The notes: generated by a model not told the origin, from the sequence alone. Shown: positions 27,526 to 46,179, counted from the first letter of the stretch. The stretch is DNA of 64,000 bases from Pontibacillus chungwhensis (GCF_030166655.1 NZ_CP126446.1:62001-126000), one strand, 5' to 3'. Made by a program: numbers and translations.

Positions 27526-27744
27526 TTGTGTGTAAGGGTGTTCTGCATGCATATGTTTCAGATTATGTGACTAGTTTCCCTCCCTTCGTTTACAATAGGA
27601 TTGAGTAACTTTGTTGAAATAGATAACCAATATCGTTTATTTTAAATAAATAGTGATAAGCTCATTTCGTACATATCTCTAAAAGGGATGTGGATTATAC
27701 TGCTGAAAGCAGGATTACGAAAAAGAAAAGGAGAATGAATTAAT

Positions 27745-28617
27745 ATGGGTGATTATTTAATTCGCGCAACCGCCTATAATGGTATGGTACGCGCATATGG
27801 CATACAATCAACAGAAACAGTAGGAGAAGCAGTTCGTCGTCAAGATACCTATGCAACAGCTTCTGCTGCGCTTGGGCGTACTTTAACAATCTCAGCTATG
27901 ATGGGGTCTATGTTAAAAGGAGACGATAAACTTACGATAAAGGTTGAAGGTGGAGGACCGATTGGTGCAATTATAGCCGATGCTACAGCTCACGGTGATG
28001 TACGTGGGTATGTATCCAATCCTCATGTAGACTTTGACTTAAATGACAACGGAAAGCTTGATGTCCGCCGAGCGGTAGGGACAACGGGTACGTTAAGTGT
28101 CGTGAAAGATCTTGGCCTAAAGAATAACTTTACCGGTGAAGTACCGATTGTTTCTGGGGAGATTGGGGAAGACTTTACGTATTACTTTGCAAATTCTGAG
28201 CAAGTCCCTTCGGCAGTAGGTGCTGGAGTGCTGGTGAACCCGGATCAGACTATTAAAGCTTCTGGAGGCTTTATCATTCAGATTATGCCTGGTGCTGATG
28301 ATGAAACCATTTCAAAAATAGAGCAACAAATCAATGAACTACCACAGGTGTCTCGTTTAATTAATGAAGGGCATACGCCTGAAGAAATGCTAGAAAAACT
28401 TCTAGAAGGCGGAGATATGAAGATCTTAAGCAAATCGCCGGTTCAATTTAAATGTCAGTGTTCGCGTGAGCGTCTGGAGCAGGCTCTTCAAGGTCTAGGT
28501 GATGAAGAACTTCAAGCTATGATTGAAGAAGATCATGGTGCAGAGGCGCACTGCCATTTCTGTAATGAAGCGTATCACTTTACAGAGGATGAGCTTCGCG
28601 AACTTAAAACACAATAG
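27745..28617 (+). CDS. hslO: 33 kDa redox-regulated chaperonin Hsp33
   Basis: Hsp33 is a holdase activated by oxidation and unfolding. The 290-residue protein has the N-terminal core ([20 protein letters not shown]) and a C-terminal zinc switch with CQC (near residue 236) and CHFC (near 271), the four redox cysteines. The ATG follows AAAGGAGAATG. The 267 nt upstream contain no gene; TACAAT at 27591-27596 is a possible -10 element without a clear -35. yacD follows 27 nt downstream. Confidence 0.96.
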   Translation: MGDYLIRATAYNGMVRAYGIQSTETVGEAVRRQDTYATASAALGRTLTISAMMGSMLKGDDKLTIKVEGGGPIGAIIADATAHGDVRGYVSNPHVDFDLNDNGKLDVRRAVGTTGTLSVVKDLGLKNNFTGEVPIVSGEIGEDFTYYFANSEQVPSAVGAGVLVNPDQTIKASGGFIIQIMPGADDETISKIEQQINELPQVSRLINEGHTPEEMLEKLLEGGDMKILSKSPVQFKCQCSRERLEQALQGLGDEELQAMIEEDHGAEAHCHFCNEAYHFTEDELRELKTQ

Positions 28618-28644
28618 ATAGACATCTAGGGAAAGGTGGTTGGG

Positions 28645-29559
28645 ATGACGCGAAAGCTTTTGTGGGGGATTATTGTAGTTTTACTTGTTACAAATTTAAC
28701 GACACTGTTAGTTTGGGTGAACACTAAGGAACAAGATTCAACAAGCTCCACGAATAAGCTGGCTCCGGTTGTTGAAGCAACAGAAGAACCAGTAGCTTTA
28801 GTAGGAGATGAAAAAATTCATCATGAAGAGTGGATGGCTACCCTTCAGGAACAATACGGGGAAGACATTCTGAGGGAAATGATCGATAAACAAGTAGTCT
28901 TTCAACTTGCTGATCAGTTTGAGGTTGATATTTCAAATAAACTCATCCAACGTGAACTTGCTCTTATGGAGACGATGCTTCCGGTTATGGATGAAAGTGA
29001 AATAAAGTTGAAACGGGAGCAGTGGGAGAATGATGTTCAGTACCGCTATTTTTTGGAAGATCTGTTGACGAAAGATATTGGTATTAGCGAGAAAAAGATC
29101 AAAGACTTTTATGAAGATCATCAAGACCAATACGAGTTCCATACGACCTATCAGTTCTCTCATATTGTTTTACCTTCAAAGGAAACCGCCTTAAAGGTGA
29201 AAGAAGAACTTGATAACGGGGCTGAATTTAGTATGTTAGCCAGAGAATATTCAGAAGATGAATACACGAAAGATAAAGGCGGTTATCTCGGTTATTTCTC
29301 CGTGGAAAGTCGATACTTACCATCCTCCTACTATGAAGAGGCGGAAAGTTTAGGTCAAGGTGAGTACAGTAGCCCTTTCCAAACAGATCAGGGCTTTGTG
29401 TTGCTTCAATTGCACCGGACGCTTCCTCCTATCACTTTTACCTATGAAGAAGTTAAAGAACAAATTAAAAGAGAAATTGCACTTGATTATGTAAGTGGTT
29501 CGTTATCGGCCTCCCCCCTATGGAAAGAGATTGGGGTCAACTGGATTTATGGCGATTAA
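28645..29559 (+). CDS. yacD: Membrane-anchored parvulin-type peptidyl-prolyl isomerase YacD
   Basis: The 304-residue protein has one N-terminal membrane anchor (LLWGIIVVLLVTNLTTLLVW) and an extracellular PpiC-type rotamase domain at about residues 165-265 (FSHIVLPSKETALKVKEELD, YSEDEYTKDKGGYLGYF). There is no lipobox cysteine, so it differs from PrsA in anchoring. A role in folding secreted proteins is expected. The ATG at 28645 is preferred because GAAAGGTGG lies just before it; a GTG at 28636 overlaps this site. Confidence 0.9.
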   Translation: MTRKLLWGIIVVLLVTNLTTLLVWVNTKEQDSTSSTNKLAPVVEATEEPVALVGDEKIHHEEWMATLQEQYGEDILREMIDKQVVFQLADQFEVDISNKLIQRELALMETMLPVMDESEIKLKREQWENDVQYRYFLEDLLTKDIGISEKKIKDFYEDHQDQYEFHTTYQFSHIVLPSKETALKVKEELDNGAEFSMLAREYSEDEYTKDKGGYLGYFSVESRYLPSSYYEEAESLGQGEYSSPFQTDQGFVLLQLHRTLPPITFTYEEVKEQIKREIALDYVSGSLSASPLWKEIGVNWIYGD

Positions 29560-29615
29560 CGAATCGCTTCTTTTTTATAGGTGGGAAGGATATATTAATT
29601 AGGGATTCTTTTTGT

Positions 29616-29644
29616 TTGACTTTTTAGACTATTATCCATAAATT
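29616..29644 (+). promoter_or_regulatory. Candidate sigma-A promoter of cysK
   Basis: TTGACT (29616-29621) and TAAATT (29639-29644) are 17 nt apart. A TATAAT at 29656-29661 is an alternative -10 with a poor -35. No clear CymR operator was recognised. Confidence 0.45.
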
Positions 29645-29687
29645 ATTAGTAAGTCTATAATATTACTAGGAATTGGGAGTGTTTGAT

Positions 29688-30614
29688 GTGAGAATTGGAA
29701 ATTCAATCGCAGATCTAATTGGTAAGACGCCTATTGTGAAGTTGAATCGAATCTCTGATGAGAACAGCGCGGATATATACGTTAAATTAGAATACATGAA
29801 TCCAGGGAGTTCTGTGAAAGACCGAATTGCACTTGCGATGATTGAAGCCGCTGAGAAAGAGGGGAACCTGAAGGAAGGGGATACTATTATTGAACCAACA
29901 AGTGGTAATACAGGTATTGGCCTTGCGATGGTTGCGGCTGCAAAAGGATATCGCTCCATTTTAGTTATGCCAGATACGATGAGTGAAGAGCGAAGAAACC
30001 TTCTGAAAGCTTACGGGGCTGAACTGGTGCTAACTCCAGGGAGTGAAGGTATGAAAGGTGCCATTAAAAAGGCTGAAGCTTTGCAAAAAGAGCACGGCTA
30101 CTTCATGCCTCAACAATTCAATAATGAAGCGAACCCGGCCGTACACGAGAAGACTACGGGTCCTGAAATTGTGGAACAGATGGGCGACCAGTTAGACGCG
30201 TTTATAGCAGGAATCGGAACAGGGGGCACGATAACGGGAGCAGGAAAGGTTTTGAAGAATGCATTTCCTAACATTCAGATCTACGCTGTAGAGCCGGAAA
30301 GTTCTCCTGTTCTATCAGGTGGTTCCCCAGGCCCGCATAAAATTCAAGGAATCGGTGCCGGCTTTGTTCCTAAGGTACTGGACACAGCTGTTTATGATGA
30401 AATTATCCAAGTAACCAATGATCAGGCATACGAAACGGCTAGGGAAGTAGCGAAGACTGAAGGTGTGCTAGGTGGTGTCTCTACTGGTGCTGCAATCTAT
30501 GCTGCGAAAGAAGTAGCCAAAAAGCTTGGAAAAGGTAAGAAGGTGCTCGCTATTGTACCAAGCAACGGAGAGCGTTACCTATCTACTCCTCTTTACCAAT
30601 TCGATCCCTCCTAG
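29688..30614 (+). CDS. cysK: Cysteine synthase (O-acetylserine sulfhydrylase)
   Basis: CysK makes cysteine from O-acetylserine and sulfide using PLP; O-acetylserine comes from CysE encoded at 58.7 kb. The 308-residue protein has the PLP lysine motif [16 protein letters not shown], the substrate loop [11 protein letters not shown], and the phosphate-binding [12 protein letters not shown]. The GTG at 29688 follows GGGAGTG and gives the conserved N-terminus [20 protein letters not shown]; a TTG at 29673 precedes that site. A terminator follows. Confidence 0.97.
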   Translation: MRIGNSIADLIGKTPIVKLNRISDENSADIYVKLEYMNPGSSVKDRIALAMIEAAEKEGNLKEGDTIIEPTSGNTGIGLAMVAAAKGYRSILVMPDTMSEERRNLLKAYGAELVLTPGSEGMKGAIKKAEALQKEHGYFMPQQFNNEANPAVHEKTTGPEIVEQMGDQLDAFIAGIGTGGTITGAGKVLKNAFPNIQIYAVEPESSPVLSGGSPGPHKIQGIGAGFVPKVLDTAVYDEIIQVTNDQAYETAREVAKTEGVLGGVSTGAAIYAAKEVAKKLGKGKKVLAIVPSNGERYLSTPLYQFDPS

Positions 30615-30625
30615 CTTTAAGAATG

Positions 30626-30655
30626 ACCTCTCCTTTTATAGGGAGAGGTTTTTTT
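30626..30655 (+). terminator. Terminator of cysK
   Basis: CCTCTCC pairs with GGGAGAGG around a 7-nt loop and is followed by seven T. Confidence 0.88.
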
Positions 30656-30858
30656 GTATACGTGATAAGGAATAAAGAGATCCCTCTTATAGGGTGCGAC
30701 GTTGCTTTCCTGCAAACTCACAGCGGCATCGTCTCCGATTTTATAAAAAAGGGCGAAAGGCATCATTCATGCTGAACTGGCTCACTTATGTGAATATATC
30801 CCTTAGATTGTGTACAATAGAATAGGAAACAAGAACGGTAATAAAGGAGTTAGGTATT

Positions 30859-31683
30859 GTGACTATTCTTCGTACAAGAGAAAAAACGTTTGATTTAACG
30901 AAGGAAACCCTCGTCATGGGTATTTTAAATGTTACTCCCGATTCATTTTCTGATGGAGGTCAGTTTGATGAGGTAGAGGTCGCTATAAAGCAAGCGAAGC
31001 AAATGCAGCAGGATGGAGCTCATATTATCGATGTGGGCGGGGAATCAACAAGACCCGGGCATGATCCGGTTACTGAACAAGAAGAGTTGAAACGAGTTCT
31101 TCCTATTATCAGGGCGGTGAGGCAGGAAATTGATATCCCGATCTCAATAGATACCTATAAATCAGAAGTAGCCAGGCAAGCCCTGGAGGCTGGAGCTTCT
31201 ATTATCAATGATGTGTGGGGAGCTAAAAGAGATCCACAAATGGCCCAAGTAGCTGCCGCATATCAAGTTCCAATTATATTAATGCACAATCGTGAAGACC
31301 GCCATTATGCCAATTTAATAGAAGATATGAAAAAGGATCTACAGGAAAGTATCGACCTTGCTAAAGATGCTGGTGTGAGAGATGAGAATATCTTATTGGA
31401 TCCTGGGGTAGGCTTCGCGAAGACGCCCGAGCAAAACGTAGAGGTTATGGGTCATTTGTCAGAAGTCGTATCGTTAGGGTACCCTGTTTTACTTGGAACC
31501 TCTAGAAAATCATTTATCGGCCAGGTGCTAGACCTTCCTGTTGAAGAGCGCATGGAAGGGACGGGGGCTACGGTTTGTTATGGTATGACACAAGGTATTG
31601 ACCTTGTTCGAGTTCATGATGTAAAACCCATTGCAAGAATGACGAAAATGATGGATAAGATGCTAGGAAAGGGGAGCGATTAA
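30859..31683 (+). CDS. folP: Dihydropteroate synthase
   Basis: FolP (Sul) condenses p-aminobenzoate with dihydropterin pyrophosphate and is the sulfonamide target. The 274-residue protein has MGILNVTPDSFSDGG, the loop GGESTRPGHDPV, SIDTYKSEVARQAL and a C-terminal TSRKSFIG pterin/phosphate motif. The GTG start follows AAAGGAG. It begins a folP-folB-folK-yazB unit with gaps or overlaps of a few bases. In Bacillus subtilis pabB, pabA and pabC precede it; here only 244 nt separate it from cysK. TACAAT at 30813-30818 is a possible -10. Confidence 0.96.
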   Translation: MTILRTREKTFDLTKETLVMGILNVTPDSFSDGGQFDEVEVAIKQAKQMQQDGAHIIDVGGESTRPGHDPVTEQEELKRVLPIIRAVRQEIDIPISIDTYKSEVARQALEAGASIINDVWGAKRDPQMAQVAAAYQVPIILMHNREDRHYANLIEDMKKDLQESIDLAKDAGVRDENILLDPGVGFAKTPEQNVEVMGHLSEVVSLGYPVLLGTSRKSFIGQVLDLPVEERMEGTGATVCYGMTQGIDLVRVHDVKPIARMTKMMDKMLGKGSD

Positions 31684-31684
31684 C

Positions 31685-32053
31685 ATGGACAAAATTCTAA
31701 TTAACCAAATGTCTTTTTACGGCTATCATGGTTTGTTTCCGGAAGAGAATAAATTAGGGCAAAGGTTTAAGGTTGACCTAAGCTTAGAGTTAGATCTTAA
31801 GAAAGCTGGACAAACTGATGATATGGAAGAGAGCATTAATTACGGACGTATTTATGAAGTGACAAAAGAGGTTGTCGAAGGCGAAGCAAAGCAATTAGTG
31901 GAAACGGTAGCTGAGAATATTGCTTCAGAATTGCTGACTCATTTTGAGAAATTACAAGCTTTAACTGTTACGGTTATTAAACCTGATCCACCTATACCAG
32001 GGCATTATGAATCGGTAGCCATTGAACTATACAGGGAGCGTACAAGTGAATGA
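31685..32053 (+). CDS. folB: Dihydroneopterin aldolase
   Basis: FolB cleaves dihydroneopterin to 6-hydroxymethyl-dihydropterin and glycolaldehyde in folate synthesis. The 122-residue protein has the family start MDKILINQMSFYGYHGLFPE, the active-site segment SINYGRIYEVTKE, and the C-terminal VTVIKPDPPIPGHYESVAIE with the conserved lysine. It overlaps folK by four bases (ATGA), indicating coupled translation. Confidence 0.96.
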   Translation: MDKILINQMSFYGYHGLFPEENKLGQRFKVDLSLELDLKKAGQTDDMEESINYGRIYEVTKEVVEGEAKQLVETVAENIASELLTHFEKLQALTVTVIKPDPPIPGHYESVAIELYRERTSE

Positions 32054-32562
32054 AGGAAGCATATATAGCACTGGGATCTAACATCCCTCCGAAGGCTAAC
32101 TATCTTGAGCAATCTTTAAAGCTATTGCACGAGCATGAAGATGTTGAAGTTTTACAAGCTTCTCCTATTTATGAAACGGTTCCTGTAGGTTATACTGAAC
32201 AAAGTGATTTTCTAAATATGGTAGCCCATATCCGCACTTCTCTAACTGCTTTTAGCCTTTTAGAAGTATGTCAGGGAATTGAACGAGATCTTGGACGTGA
32301 ACGTACGATTAAATGGGGACCTCGTACAATCGACCTTGACATTTTATTATATAATCAAGAGAATATTGAAACAGAAGAATTAGTTGTCCCTCATCCTAGA
32401 TTACAAGAACGAGGCTTTGTGCTTGTGCCTTTGGCTGAACTAGCTCCGAATTTAATCGTTCCTGTTATTGGTGAGTCTGTTTCAGATTTACTAGCTGCCC
32501 TAGCAGATGATGAGAAAGAAGGAATCGCTAAATGGAAGCCGCAAAATGGGGTAAACGAATAA
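32050..32562 (+). CDS. folK: 2-amino-4-hydroxy-6-hydroxymethyldihydropteridine pyrophosphokinase
   Basis: FolK transfers pyrophosphate from ATP to hydroxymethyl-dihydropterin, supplying FolP. The 170-residue protein has YIALGSNIPPK, the QASPIYETVPVGYTEQSDF region and the metal/ATP motif RTIKWGPRTIDLDILLY. Its 3' end overlaps yazB by 31 bases. Length and motifs fit well. Confidence 0.96.
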   Translation: MKEAYIALGSNIPPKANYLEQSLKLLHEHEDVEVLQASPIYETVPVGYTEQSDFLNMVAHIRTSLTAFSLLEVCQGIERDLGRERTIKWGPRTIDLDILLYNQENIETEELVVPHPRLQERGFVLVPLAELAPNLIVPVIGESVSDLLAALADDEKEGIAKWKPQNGVNE

Positions 32563-32738
32563 GATCCTACAGGAAATTAAAGGGCTATACTCAAGTTGAT
32601 TTTGCAAAGATGCTTGGAATTTCAGTATCTGTTCTGGGTGAAATTGAGAGAGGTGCTCGTTTTCCTAATGAAAAGCTCATAAATAAAATTTCAATAGAGC
32701 TAAAAGTTCCGATCCAAGAATTAGTCCCGAGGGATTGA
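32532..32738 (+). CDS. yazB: XRE-family helix-turn-helix protein YazB
   Basis: The 68-residue protein is a single Cro/C1-type helix-turn-helix domain (KRIRSYRKLKGYTQVDFAKM, then LGISVSVLGEIERGARFPNE). It is the last gene of the folate unit. In Bacillus subtilis yazB has the same place and size and no defined function; a regulator of the operon is conceivable but untested. The start ATG lies inside folK. In Bacillus subtilis dusB follows; it is absent here. Confidence 0.9.
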   Translation: MEAAKWGKRIRSYRKLKGYTQVDFAKMLGISVSVLGEIERGARFPNEKLINKISIELKVPIQELVPRD

Positions 32739-32811
32739 GTTTGACAGGAATAAGGGCAAGGAGTTTTCGCTTGCCATTAAGAAAGCGTGGATTCGTAACA
32801 TCTAAAGGATA

Positions 32812-32857
32812 AGCATACTATTCATTAGCCATTGTTTGGCTGATGGATGAATATGCT
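32812..32857 (+). other. Hairpin before lysS
   Basis: AGCATA and the following TATTCAT and AGCCA pair with TTGGCT, ATGAATA and TATGCT, giving an imperfect stem of about 20 bp with a 4-nt loop. It lies 38 nt upstream of the lysS start and lacks a T run, so it is not a simple terminator. No T-box motif is present. Confidence 0.5.
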
Positions 32858-32876
32858 ACTTGAGTGGACAAGCTAA

Positions 32877-34379
<1,503 letters not shown>

Positions 34380-34384
34380 TATGG

Positions 34385-34412
34385 ATCCCCTGCAAATTGC
34401 AGGGGATTTTTT
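34385..34412 (+). terminator. Terminator of lysS
   Basis: TCCCCTGCAA and TTGCAGGGGA form a perfect stem followed by seven T. Confidence 0.92.
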
Positions 34413-34537
34413 TATATGTAGCTATTTTAATAGCGGGGTGGTGGTGGAAATATGACGGAATAGTTGATGTATCAGTACACAATGGATTTTTCAGATTCAT
34501 TAGAATAAACTTAAAACAAAAAAGTTGTTAAAAAACC

Positions 34538-34567
34538 TTGCGCGAAGAAAGTCAGCCGTGGTACATT
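34538..34567 (+). promoter_or_regulatory. rRNA promoter module 1
   Basis: TTGCGC (34538-34543) and TACATT (34562-34567) are 18 nt apart. The expected start is a G near 34575, which begins a perfect hairpin GTTGCGTT/AACGCAAC. It is the weakest of three similar modules upstream of the first 16S gene. Confidence 0.6.
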
Positions 34568-34711
34568 ATTAAACGTTGCGTTAACAACAACGCAACAAAC
34601 AAAGTGATCTCGAGATAGTGTTAAGCAATTGAATTGCCACCACAAATCTTCTTATTATATAGGAGAGAGATCAGGTTAATGAAAGAGAACAAAAACTTTT
34701 TAAAAAAGATA

Positions 34712-34740
34712 TTGACTCAAAATTAACCGCATGATAAGAT
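34712..34740 (+). promoter_or_regulatory. rRNA promoter module 2
   Basis: TTGACT and TAAGAT are 17 nt apart; an A+T-rich tract like an UP element lies upstream. The expected start is G at 34747. The flanks are nearly repeated in module 3. Confidence 0.88.
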
Positions 34741-34876
34741 ATTTAAGTCGCTGTTAAACGACAGCAACAAAAAAGGATCTCAGGCGAAACGCACATAAAG
34801 CAATTTGAGAGCGCGCCATACTTAATGAGTGAGAGATCGAGTTGAAAAAGAGAACAAAAACTTTTTAAAAAAGATA

Positions 34877-34905
34877 TTGACTCAAAATCAACCACATGTT
34901 AAACT
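34877..34905 (+). promoter_or_regulatory. rRNA promoter module 3
   Basis: TTGACT and TAAACT are 17 nt apart, with the same A+T-rich upstream tract as module 2 and a start G expected at 34912 in the same sequence context (GTCGCTGTTAAAC). Confidence 0.85.
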
Positions 34906-34960
34906 AGTTAAGTCGCTGTTAAACAGCGGACATAACGAAGAAACATTAAAACGAAACATT

Positions 34961-34980
34961 TGATCTTTGAAAACTGAACG
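34961..34980 (+). promoter_or_regulatory. rRNA leader boxA-like antitermination site and 16S processing arm
   Basis: TGATCTTTGAAAACTGAACG resembles the Bacillus rRNA boxA region. The stretch from 34971 to about 35001 is complementary to 36691-36719 after the 16S gene, forming the 16S precursor stem. Confidence 0.65.
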
Positions 34981-35060
34981 AAACAACATGTATCGTCAAT
35001 GTCTTTAAATTGATTTTTAAAGCCAGTAATCATTTATTTTGATGCTAGGCAGACTCACAT

Positions 35061-36633
<1,573 letters not shown>

Positions 36634-36742
36634 TACGGAACTAGCGAGTCCTTCGGGACTTGCTAGCAGGCACACATTGTGCCATTAAACCATTGACCAT
36701 GTTCGTTTCGTTCGGTTTTGGAAGCTCAAATGCTTTCAAACA

Positions 36743-36773
36743 GTACCTTGAAAACTAGATAAGAATTAGACAT
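36743..36773 (+). other. 5' arm of the 23S precursor stem, first operon
   Basis: This arm, starting GTACCTTGAAAACTAG, is complementary to 39769-39800 with one mismatch and one bulge. The spacer 36626-36836 contains no tRNA gene. Mini-III, encoded by mrnC in this window, is known to cut such stems in Bacillus. Confidence 0.8.
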
Positions 36774-36836
36774 CAAACCAACGTTAGATTTAACGTAAGC
36801 ATCATTATGATGCGTCTTTTCACATTGATTTTAGAT

Positions 36837-39748
<2,912 letters not shown>

Positions 39749-39768
39749 TAACTAAAGTGAAAATGGTT

Positions 39769-39800
39769 ATGTCATAATTCTTATCTAGTTTTGAAGGTAC
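39769..39800 (+). other. 3' arm of the 23S precursor stem, first operon
   Basis: ATGTCATAATTCTTATCTAG and the following bases pair with the arm at 36743-36773, enclosing the first 23S gene. Confidence 0.8.
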
Positions 39801-39823
39801 TTAGAAAAAATCTAAAATACCTG

Positions 39824-39852
39824 TTGACTTTGTTGAATAAATAAAGTACAAT
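39824..39852 (+). promoter_or_regulatory. Internal sigma-A promoter before 5S rRNA and the tRNA cluster
   Basis: TTGACT (39824-39829) and TACAAT (39847-39852) are 17 nt apart and lie 34 nt before the first 5S gene. The second operon has no such sequence at the matching place. Confidence 0.75.
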
Positions 39853-39886
39853 ATATCTTGTCCTTGAAAAAAAGGAAGAGAAAAAG

Positions 39887-40001
39887 TCTGGCGGTATTGG
39901 CGAAGAGGTCACACCTGTTCCCATGCCGAACACAGAAGTTAAGTTCTTCAGCGCCGATGGTAGTCGGGGTTTCACCCCCGCAAGAGTAGGACGCCGCCAG
40001 G
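39887..40001 (+). rRNA. rrfA: 5S ribosomal RNA, first copy
   Basis: About 115 nt with the terminal stem TCTGGCGG/CCGCCAGGC and the conserved CCATGCCGAACACAGAAGTT. It differs from the second copy at the outer stem pair (C-G versus A-T) and in two loop-region bases. Confidence 0.95.
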
Positions 40002-40013
40002 CTTTACATATAT

Positions 40014-40089
40014 GGAGGATTAGCTCAGCTGGGAGAGCACCTGCCTTACAAGCAGGGGGTCGGTGGTTCGAGCCCGCCATCCTCCACCA
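40014..40089 (+). tRNA. trnJ-Val: tRNA-Val (TAC)
   Basis: The acceptor begins GGAGGAT, the anticodon loop is CTTACAA and CCA is encoded. It is the first of nine tRNAs in the order Val-Thr-Lys-Leu-Gly-Leu-Arg-Pro-Ala, the order known from the trnJ cluster of Bacillus subtilis. Confidence 0.97.
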
Positions 40090-40117
40090 TTTTACTTTAA
40101 AAACTAAAGATCATGAA

Positions 40118-40194
40118 GCCGACCTAGCTCAATCTGGCAGAGCAACTGACTTGTAATCAGTAGGTTGGGGGTTCGAGTCCCTCGGTCGGCACCA
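40118..40194 (+). tRNA. trnJ-Thr: tRNA-Thr (TGT)
   Basis: Acceptor GCCGACC/GGTCGGC, anticodon loop CTTGTAA, and an encoded CCA. Confidence 0.97.
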
Positions 40195-40227
40195 TTTTTA
40201 CTATAATAAGTCTGATATAGATTAAGG

Positions 40228-40303
40228 GAGCCATTAGCTCAGTTGGTAGAGCATCTGACTTTTAATCAGAGGGTCGGAGGTTCGAATCCTCCATGGCTCA
40301 CCA
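40228..40303 (+). tRNA. trnJ-Lys: tRNA-Lys (TTT)
   Basis: Acceptor GAGCCAT/ATGGCTC, anticodon loop CTTTTAA, and an encoded CCA. Confidence 0.97.
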
Positions 40304-40317
40304 TTTATACACACCGT

Positions 40318-40402
40318 GCGGGTGTGGCGGAATTGGCAGACGCGCTAGACTTAGGATCTAGTGTCTCTCGACGTGGGGGTTCAAGTCCCTCCACCCGCAC
40401 CA
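40318..40402 (+). tRNA. trnJ-Leu1: tRNA-Leu (TAG)
   Basis: A class II tRNA with a long variable arm; acceptor GCGGGTG/CACCCGC, anticodon loop CTTAGGA, and an encoded CCA. Confidence 0.97.
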
Positions 40403-40413
40403 TAATTTCATAA

Positions 40414-40488
40414 GCGGAAGTAGTTCAGTGGTAGAACACCACCTTGCCAAGGTGGGGGTCGCGGGTTCGAATCCCGTCTTCCGCTCCA
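40414..40488 (+). tRNA. trnJ-Gly: tRNA-Gly (GCC)
   Basis: Acceptor GCGGAAG/CTTCCGC, anticodon GCC in the loop TTGCCAA, and an encoded CCA. Confidence 0.97.
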
Positions 40489-40501
40489 TTTAAAAAGTCC
40501 T

Positions 40502-40590
40502 GCCGGGGTGGCGGAATTGGCAGACGCACAGGACTTAAAATCCTGCGGTAGGTAACTACCGTGCCGGTTCGAGTCCGGCCCTCGGCACCA
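40502..40590 (+). tRNA. trnJ-Leu2: tRNA-Leu (TAA)
   Basis: A class II tRNA with a long variable arm; acceptor start GCCGGGG, anticodon loop CTTAAAA, and an encoded CCA. Confidence 0.97.
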
Positions 40591-40603
40591 TTGCAAATAT
40601 CAA

Positions 40604-40680
40604 GCGCCCGTAGCTCAATTGGATAGAGCGTTTGACTACGGATCAAGAGGTTAGGGGTTCGACTCCTCTCGGGCGCGCCA
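40604..40680 (+). tRNA. trnJ-Arg: tRNA-Arg (ACG)
   Basis: Acceptor GCGCCCG/CGGGCGC, anticodon loop CTACGGA (A34 expected to become inosine), and an encoded CCA. Confidence 0.97.
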
Positions 40681-40691
40681 TTTTCTTTTTG

Positions 40692-40768
40692 CGGGAAGTA
40701 GCTCAGCTTGGTAGAGCACATGGTTTGGGACCATGGGGTCGCAGGTTCGAATCCTGTCTTCCCGACCA
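40692..40768 (+). tRNA. trnJ-Pro: tRNA-Pro (TGG)
   Basis: Acceptor CGGGAAG/CTTCCCG, anticodon TGG in the loop TTTGGGA, and an encoded CCA. Confidence 0.97.
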
Positions 40769-40777
40769 TTTAAATAA

Positions 40778-40853
40778 GGGGCCTTAGCTCAGCTGGGAGA
40801 GCGCCTGCTTTGCACGCAGGAGGTCAGCGGTTCGATCCCGCTAGGCTCCACCA
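40778..40853 (+). tRNA. trnJ-Ala: tRNA-Ala (TGC)
   Basis: Acceptor GGGGCCT/AGGCTCC, anticodon loop TTTGCAC, and an encoded CCA. Only two bases separate it from the repeated leader of the second 16S gene. Confidence 0.97.
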
Positions 40854-40855
40854 AT

Positions 40856-45651
<4,796 letters not shown>

Positions 45652-45658
45652 TAACAAA

Positions 45659-45788
45659 AGCGCAAGCGACCGCCTAGACCCGTACGGATAAGACAGATTT
45701 TCGAAAAAGGCTTTAGCCTTTGTAGAAAAGATGACTTATACGCTAGGGTCTGGGAGCTGGAGCTAGACGTAAAAACGTAAAAGGCACG
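45659..45788 (-). repeat. Palindromic element, copy 4, inside the second rRNA operon
   Basis: Read on the minus strand it has the box TAGCTCCAGCTCC, outer stem AGACCC/GGGTCT (plus-strand 45746-45751 and 45676-45681), middle ATAAG/CTTAT, apex AAAGGC/GCCTTT and right end GTCGCTTGCGCTTTT. This is the layout of the copies at 467-883. It lies between the 23S end and the 3' arm of the precursor stem. Confidence 0.85.
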
Positions 45789-45820
45789 ATGTCATAATTC
45801 TTATCTAGTTTTGAAGGTAC
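45789..45820 (+). other. 3' arm of the 23S precursor stem, second operon
   Basis: The arm is identical to 39769-39800 and pairs with 42646-42676, so the stem can still form outside the inserted element. Confidence 0.8.
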
Positions 45821-45839
45821 TCCTTCAACAAAACAATAG

Positions 45840-45954
45840 TATGGCGGTTTTGGCGAAGAGGTCACACCTGTTCCCATGCCGAACACAGAAGTTAAGCTCT
45901 TCAGCGCCGATGGTAGTCGGGGTTTCACCCCCGCAAGAGTAGGACGCCGCCATG
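45840..45954 (+). rRNA. rrfB: 5S ribosomal RNA, second copy
   Basis: The terminal stem is TATGGCGG/CCGCCATG, a compensated change relative to the first copy; the loop reads AAGCTCTTC where the first has AAGTTCTTC. No promoter like the one at 39824 precedes it. Confidence 0.95.
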
Positions 45955-45960
45955 CAACGT

Positions 45961-45993
45961 AACCTCAAAGGATATAATCCTTTGAGGTTTTTT
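45961..45993 (+). terminator. Terminator of the double rRNA operon
   Basis: AACCTCAAAGGAT pairs with ATCCTTTGAGGTT in a perfect 13-bp stem followed by T residues. It is the only strong terminator between the first promoters and this point. Confidence 0.92.
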
Positions 45994-46179
45994 GTATGCA
46001 AATATAATTTTCTTTATGGACCTTCCCTTAAATTCCTAATCTAAATCTGATTAAACTAAGGGAGAAAAGGGTAAAAGGTAAAGATCCTCCTCTTACCCTA
46101 ATATAATTTTGCGAGCTTTTCATTCATATTGTTGAACGACCTCAACGTAGAATAGATGTAAGACCATTGGAGGGATATG

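Noticed and set aside
39781-40769. Open frames such as those containing [14 protein letters not shown] on the minus strand
   Set aside because: They are antisense readings of tRNA genes, a well-known source of false proteins in databases.
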